This document shows, piece by piece, positions 23,523-26,672 of a DNA stretch of 26,672 bases (positions are counted from its first letter, which is position 1; every line of letters starts with the position of its first letter). The stretch is from Flavobacteriales bacterium UBA1112 (lineage in GTDB: Bacteria > Bacteroidota > Bacteroidia > Flavobacteriales_D > Sanyastnellaceae), in NCBI GenBank assembly GCA_002313415.1, contig DCBH01000123.1, forward strand, positions 1 through 26,672, read 5' to 3'. The notes under the pieces are model-generated. The model was not told the DNA's origin. It searched no databases and worked only from the letters and a program-made list of their open reading frames with translations. The translations under genes and the position numbers were made by a program.

Positions 23523-25652
23523 ATGGATTTCTCCGACCTCATCGTTCAGGCTCAGCCTTGGCAATGGCTCGCCTTGGCAGGGACTGCCTTGGGTCTAACC
23601 GCATTGCTTTACGCATGGGGAAAAGATCGACCCAAGCCAGTATGGCTTCTCGCCATCCTAAGGGCGGCTGTATTGGGGATCCTTGGTTTTTTGCTACTCA
23701 ACCCCATGTTACGCACCACCACAGAGACACGGGAGGCTCCTGTCCTTCCAGTGTTGGTGGATGCTACCTCTTCTCAATGGTTGGGCGAGGACAGCATGGC
23801 CCGCAAAGAAGCCATGGCGAAATTCATTGTCGATGTGGCCACCTGGGGTGACGTTGCCAACTGGGATGTGGATTTGTTCTCCTTTGACCGAGACGTGACC
23901 GAATTGCAAGCTGCGAATTGGAACCCTCACGGCAAACGAACTGATTTGGGCTCTGCATTGGAGACCATTCGAGACCGTTACGTCCATCGAAATGTCCCTG
24001 CTGTTGTGGTCGTAACAGATGGAAGAGCAAATCGCGGCCCTGACCCTGAATTTACAGCATCTCGCCTCGATGCACCTCACCTTTTCATTGGTACTGGAGA
24101 TACCGCACTTGTCACCGACCTAGAAGTCACCAAGTTCCGAATCAACGAAGTCGCCTACTTGGGGAATGCCTTCCCTGTCGAGGTGACATTTCAAGCGCGA
24201 GGCGCTGAAAATGTTCCGATGACTTTGCGTTTGAGCTCTGGCAAAACCACGCTAGATACGAGAACCTGGACCCCTAACCACAATTTCAGCAGCACACGCT
24301 GGACTGTCCAGGTGAATGCAGAGGTCCCAGGCCCAATGACCCTGAAGGCCTCCATCACCCCCGATCCTTCATGGGTTGGGAAAGAAGTTACCACCATCAA
24401 CAACAGGAAGCAGGCTACGATTGACATCTTGGAAAGTCAGCGCCAAATCCTCATCGTGGCAGCCGCTCCCCACCCAGACATAGCAGCCGTCCGAAATGCT
24501 GCTGAAACAAATGTTCACCAAGAGACCAATGTCATCTGGGTATCCGAATTGGATGGCGGAGCAACGCTGCCAGATCACGATGTTCTGATCATGCATCACC
24601 TGACTCCATCCTTGATCCCTTCAGTTGTCACAGATGCCATTCAGCGAGCTCGTGCCGTTTGGATTTTGGGTGGAGCGACCACTGCGTGGAATGATTGGGA
24701 TCTCAACTTGGTTGGATTCCAAAACGATTTTCAACCTTTGGTCACCGAGTCGAAAGGTCACACGGCGAGTGACTTCGAATCTTTCCCTTTGCCCACGGAT
24801 TTGGATAGAATGCTCGCCCTTTGGCCTCCATTGGCCTGTCCTACGGGTGAATACACAACCACACCAGCCTTAGTGTCCGCTTTGCATCAACAGGTGGGAC
24901 CTGTCAATACAGATTGGCCACTATGGGCAGTGCGAGAGGGTGACTCACGTCGTGTGGCCGTCACCTTAGGCGAAGGGTTGTGGAGATGGCGAATGCAAGA
25001 CCTCGTCATCCATGATGGCGAAAGTGCGGCCTTTGATGAATTGGTCAATCGCACGCTCCAATACCTCAGCAGCCGCGACGATGTCAAGCGCCTTCGGATT
25101 CGAGCTCCTGAACGAATGGATGAAGATCTCCGATGCCAACTGACCGCAGAAGTGTATGACGCCTCTCTCTCTCCTACCATCAACGTAGAAGTCTCTTTGG
25201 AATTGATGCGAAACGATGCAGAACCGACTGTTCATCGATTCATAGAGAATTCCAGTGGAACAGATTTCAGTCTCGATTTGGGCATGCTGCTTCCCGGAGT
25301 CTACAACTGGGTAGCCACATGCACTCAAAACGGCGAGCAATTGAGTGAGCGAGGAAGGTTGGTGGTGAATGCTGTACAAGCTGAAGCCAGTTTGGTGCCT
25401 GCCGACCACGGCCTGCTCAGGAGACTTGCATTGCGCACCGAGGGCGCTTATCTCGGAACCTTAAATGATTCTAACGACATGGAAGAAATTGGCCAAGCCT
25501 GGGCTGCATTTGCCGATGGCACCAACAGCCAAGATGTTGTCCACACCTCTTCAGAGAGAATGCCCTTGCATGCACAACTGTGGTTGCTCCTCACCCTCTT
25601 GGTCATACTCACCGCAGAGTGGGCCATTCGAAGGGCAAGCGGCAGCCGTTAA
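23523..25652 (+). CDS. Membrane protein with von Willebrand factor A-like domain
   Basis: The 709-residue protein has two N-terminal membrane helices (about 14-32 and 40-60), a large extracytoplasmic region, and a C-terminal helix (about 684-702) before RRASGSR. Residues 73-185 form a vWA-like domain with a modified metal site: D80-A-T82-S-S84 (DxTxS instead of DxSxS), T140 in GKRTDLGSAL, and D166 in VVVTDGRAN. Middle and C-terminal parts (about 195-305 and 530-640) are beta-rich and Ig-like, with a region resembling a class I glutamine amidotransferase-like fold in between (ILIVAAAPHPDIAAVRNAAE, VLIMHHL, AVWILGGA). This layout matches a family of uncharacterised Bacteroidota BatA-related proteins. 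The function is unknown; protein-protein binding at the inner membrane is inferred. Confidence 0.82.
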   Translation: MDFSDLIVQAQPWQWLALAGTALGLTALLYAWGKDRPKPVWLLAILRAAVLGILGFLLLNPMLRTTTETREAPVLPVLVDATSSQWLGEDSMARKEAMAKFIVDVATWGDVANWDVDLFSFDRDVTELQAANWNPHGKRTDLGSALETIRDRYVHRNVPAVVVVTDGRANRGPDPEFTASRLDAPHLFIGTGDTALVTDLEVTKFRINEVAYLGNAFPVEVTFQARGAENVPMTLRLSSGKTTLDTRTWTPNHNFSSTRWTVQVNAEVPGPMTLKASITPDPSWVGKEVTTINNRKQATIDILESQRQILIVAAAPHPDIAAVRNAAETNVHQETNVIWVSELDGGATLPDHDVLIMHHLTPSLIPSVVTDAIQRARAVWILGGATTAWNDWDLNLVGFQNDFQPLVTESKGHTASDFESFPLPTDLDRMLALWPPLACPTGEYTTTPALVSALHQQVGPVNTDWPLWAVREGDSRRVAVTLGEGLWRWRMQDLVIHDGESAAFDELVNRTLQYLSSRDDVKRLRIRAPERMDEDLRCQLTAEVYDASLSPTINVEVSLELMRNDAEPTVHRFIENSSGTDFSLDLGMLLPGVYNWVATCTQNGEQLSERGRLVVNAVQAEASLVPADHGLLRRLALRTEGAYLGTLNDSNDMEEIGQAWAAFADGTNSQDVVHTSSERMPLHAQLWLLLTLLVILTAEWAIRRASGSR

Positions 25653-25676
25653 AGGCCGTGAACACCGCAGTCTACA

Positions 25677-25708
25677 TTGTGAGTTCCCCCCTCCTCGAGC
25701 TATCTTTC
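25677..25708 (+). promoter_or_regulatory. Candidate promoter for the prohibitin gene
   Basis: TTG (25677-25679), a 21-base spacer and TATCTTTC (25701-25708) fit the Bacteroidota promoter pattern with one mismatch in TAnnTTTG. The box ends four bases before ATG 25713, so the transcript would be leaderless or use the second ATG at 25719. Confidence 0.35.
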
Positions 25709-25712
25709 ACCC

Positions 25713-26552
25713 ATGAATATGTCTGCCTCACCTGAAGACCGCCGCCGCTTGCGCGGCATCCTCCTTGTTTTGATCATTTTCCTTCCTGTATTCATGTTGT
25801 GGGGGTCCTTGACGGTTACCGTTCCATCGGGCTATGCCGGTTTGACTTTCCACACCTTTGGCGAAGGAGTGGATCCTGATGAATCACCCCTGAAAAGTGG
25901 ATTCCACTTCAAAGCACCTTGGAACAAAGTGTATGAGTATGAAATCCGTCAAACAGAGCAAATGGAGGCTCTGGAAGTCCTGAGTTCAAATCTTCTGAAA
26001 ATCAACATGGACATGACGGTCTTCACGCAGCCTCAATATGAAAACCTCGGCAGGCTCGAGATCGAAAGAGGCCGGAATTATGAAGAGAAAGTCATTCGTC
26101 CAGCAATGCGTTCGGTGGCACGAGAGGTGATTGCAAAGTATCTACCGGAGGAGTTCAACACCACCAAGCGCGAACAAATCCAGCTGGAAATCAAAAATCA
26201 GCTCGCAGACAAGCTCGCGGAAAACTACGTTCAGCTCAATGATGTATTGATTCGCAACATTACACTGCCAACCACCCTTGAGCAGGCTATCGAAAGAAAA
26301 CTTCAACAGGAGCAGGAATCTCTAGAGTATGAATTCCGCCTCGAAAAAGCCCAAAAAGAAGCGGATCGTCTGCGAATTGAGGCTGCCGGCATAAGAGACT
26401 TCGAAGAGATCATTTCCAAGGGGTTGAGCGAAAAGCTACTCAAGTGGAAGGGCATCGAAGCCACCAAGGAAATCGCCAAGAGCAACAACACAAAAATTGT
26501 GGTGGTGGGTGGAGGCGACGATGGGTTGCCATTGATTTTGGGAAACAATTGA
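25713..26552 (+). CDS. Prohibitin / SPFH family membrane protein
   Basis: SPFH proteins assemble into large inner-membrane rings that organise lipid domains and can regulate proteases such as FtsH. The 279-residue protein has one N-terminal membrane anchor (about 14-34, GILLVLIIFLPVFMLWGSL). The SPFH domain follows (VPSGYAGLTFHTF, SGFHFKAPWNKVYEYEIRQT, PQYENLGRLEIERGRNYEE, IRPAMRSVAREVIAKYLPEE, about 38-180). Then comes a charged coiled coil (ERKLQQEQESLEYEFRLEKA, 190-235) and the C-terminal NTKIVVVGGGDDGLPLILGN typical of bacterial prohibitin-like proteins. It follows the vWA-like gene by 60 bp and ends at a strong terminator, so it closes the transcription unit. Start ATG 25713; ATG 25719 is a possible alternative. 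Confidence 0.93.
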   Translation: MNMSASPEDRRRLRGILLVLIIFLPVFMLWGSLTVTVPSGYAGLTFHTFGEGVDPDESPLKSGFHFKAPWNKVYEYEIRQTEQMEALEVLSSNLLKINMDMTVFTQPQYENLGRLEIERGRNYEEKVIRPAMRSVAREVIAKYLPEEFNTTKREQIQLEIKNQLADKLAENYVQLNDVLIRNITLPTTLEQAIERKLQQEQESLEYEFRLEKAQKEADRLRIEAAGIRDFEEIISKGLSEKLLKWKGIEATKEIAKSNNTKIVVVGGGDDGLPLILGNN

Positions 26553-26672
26553 TTTTCGGCGGTCAACTCTGATTGCCCGGCATTGAGTCGTTGGACTGCA
26601 CAACGAAAAACCAAAGGCGCCCATCAGGGCGTCTTTTTTTTGTGCTGCAATTCTGTACTTTGTCTACTTCAG
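26553..26672. other. Intergenic tail of the window
   Basis: No open frame of note starts in these 120 bases. They hold the terminator at 26613-26641 and 31 further bases with a poor TACTTTG match that could belong to a promoter for a gene beyond the window; I do not call it. Confidence 0.6.
26613..26641 (+). terminator. Rho-independent terminator after the prohibitin gene
   Basis: A seven-pair stem GGCGCCC / GGGCGTC (26616-26622 with 26627-26633, one G-T pair) with loop ATCA is followed by eight Ts (26634-26641) and preceded by three As that can extend the stem. It lies 60 bp after the prohibitin stop. Confidence 0.9.

Noticed and set aside
26639..26662. Possible promoter at the right end (TTTG ... 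TACTTTG)
   Set aside because: Spacing is only about 13 bases and the -7 box lacks one T; no gene start is visible to support it.
1..26672. CRISPR arrays, tRNA or rRNA genes, insertion sequences, phage genes
   Set aside because: No repeat-spacer pattern, cloverleaf-like or rRNA-like sequence, transposase motif or terminal inverted repeat was seen; the genes read as continuous core chromosome.

Overview
The window looks like ordinary chromosomal DNA of a pigmented Bacteroidota bacterium, probably of Flavobacteriia/Cryomorphaceae type with mid-range base composition. The evidence is a Bacteroidota-style carotenoid operon, a fused CrtYcd-type lycopene cyclase, two rhomboids beside mutL, the long (about 410-residue) form of IspH, an lptD / amidase / MlaD / Fe-S protein gene order, a DUF6728-like small protein, and several TAnnTTTG-type promoter elements. 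I see no rRNA, tRNA, insertion sequence, phage or CRISPR. The window is coding almost throughout: only two non-coding stretches exceed 100 bp (9709-9865 and 26553-26672), and none exceeds 300 bp.

Region 1 (1-3481, + strand) is a tightly overlapped carotenoid operon: the 3' part of phytoene synthase crtB, an exported protein of unknown function, idi, a CruF-type carotenoid hydratase, crtZ and crtYcd. Together they balance IPP and DMAPP, make phytoene, cyclise lycopene, hydroxylate the ring and probably hydrate the acyclic end. This points to a myxol/saproxanthin-like or zeaxanthin-like pigment. The desaturase crtI is not visible.

Region 2 (3461-11212, - strand) is read right to left: a saccharopine-dehydrogenase-family protein, ispH (last step of the MEP pathway, making IPP and DMAPP), a small basic membrane protein, mutL, two different rhomboids, and a membrane-anchored endonuclease/exonuclease/phosphatase-fold protein. 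From ispH onward the genes abut or overlap, so they probably form one operon.

Region 3 (11299-14679, + strand) holds three consecutive lipoproteins: a TPR plus CsgG/LpoB-like protein, a long LPP20-like protein with an Ig-like middle, and a short LPP20-like protein. They look like parts of one envelope assembly of unknown role. This is the most interesting uncharacterised set in the window.

Region 4 (14628-15870) has pabA/trpG-type glutamine amidotransferase (-), diverging from ridA and a 55-residue membrane protein (+).

Region 5 (15898-26672) is an envelope and redox block. LptD (-) diverges from an N-acetylmuramoyl-L-alanine amidase, followed on the + strand by an MCE/MlaD protein, a membrane di-cluster ferredoxin-type protein, a CCG-domain protein, fabG, a membrane-anchored von Willebrand A-like protein and a prohibitin/SPFH protein. 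The block ends at a clear rho-independent terminator.

Most start sites differ from the longest open frame; the chosen starts follow translational coupling (ATGA, TGATG, TAATG) or signal-peptide placement. All family assignments come from reading motifs by eye; no database search was run.
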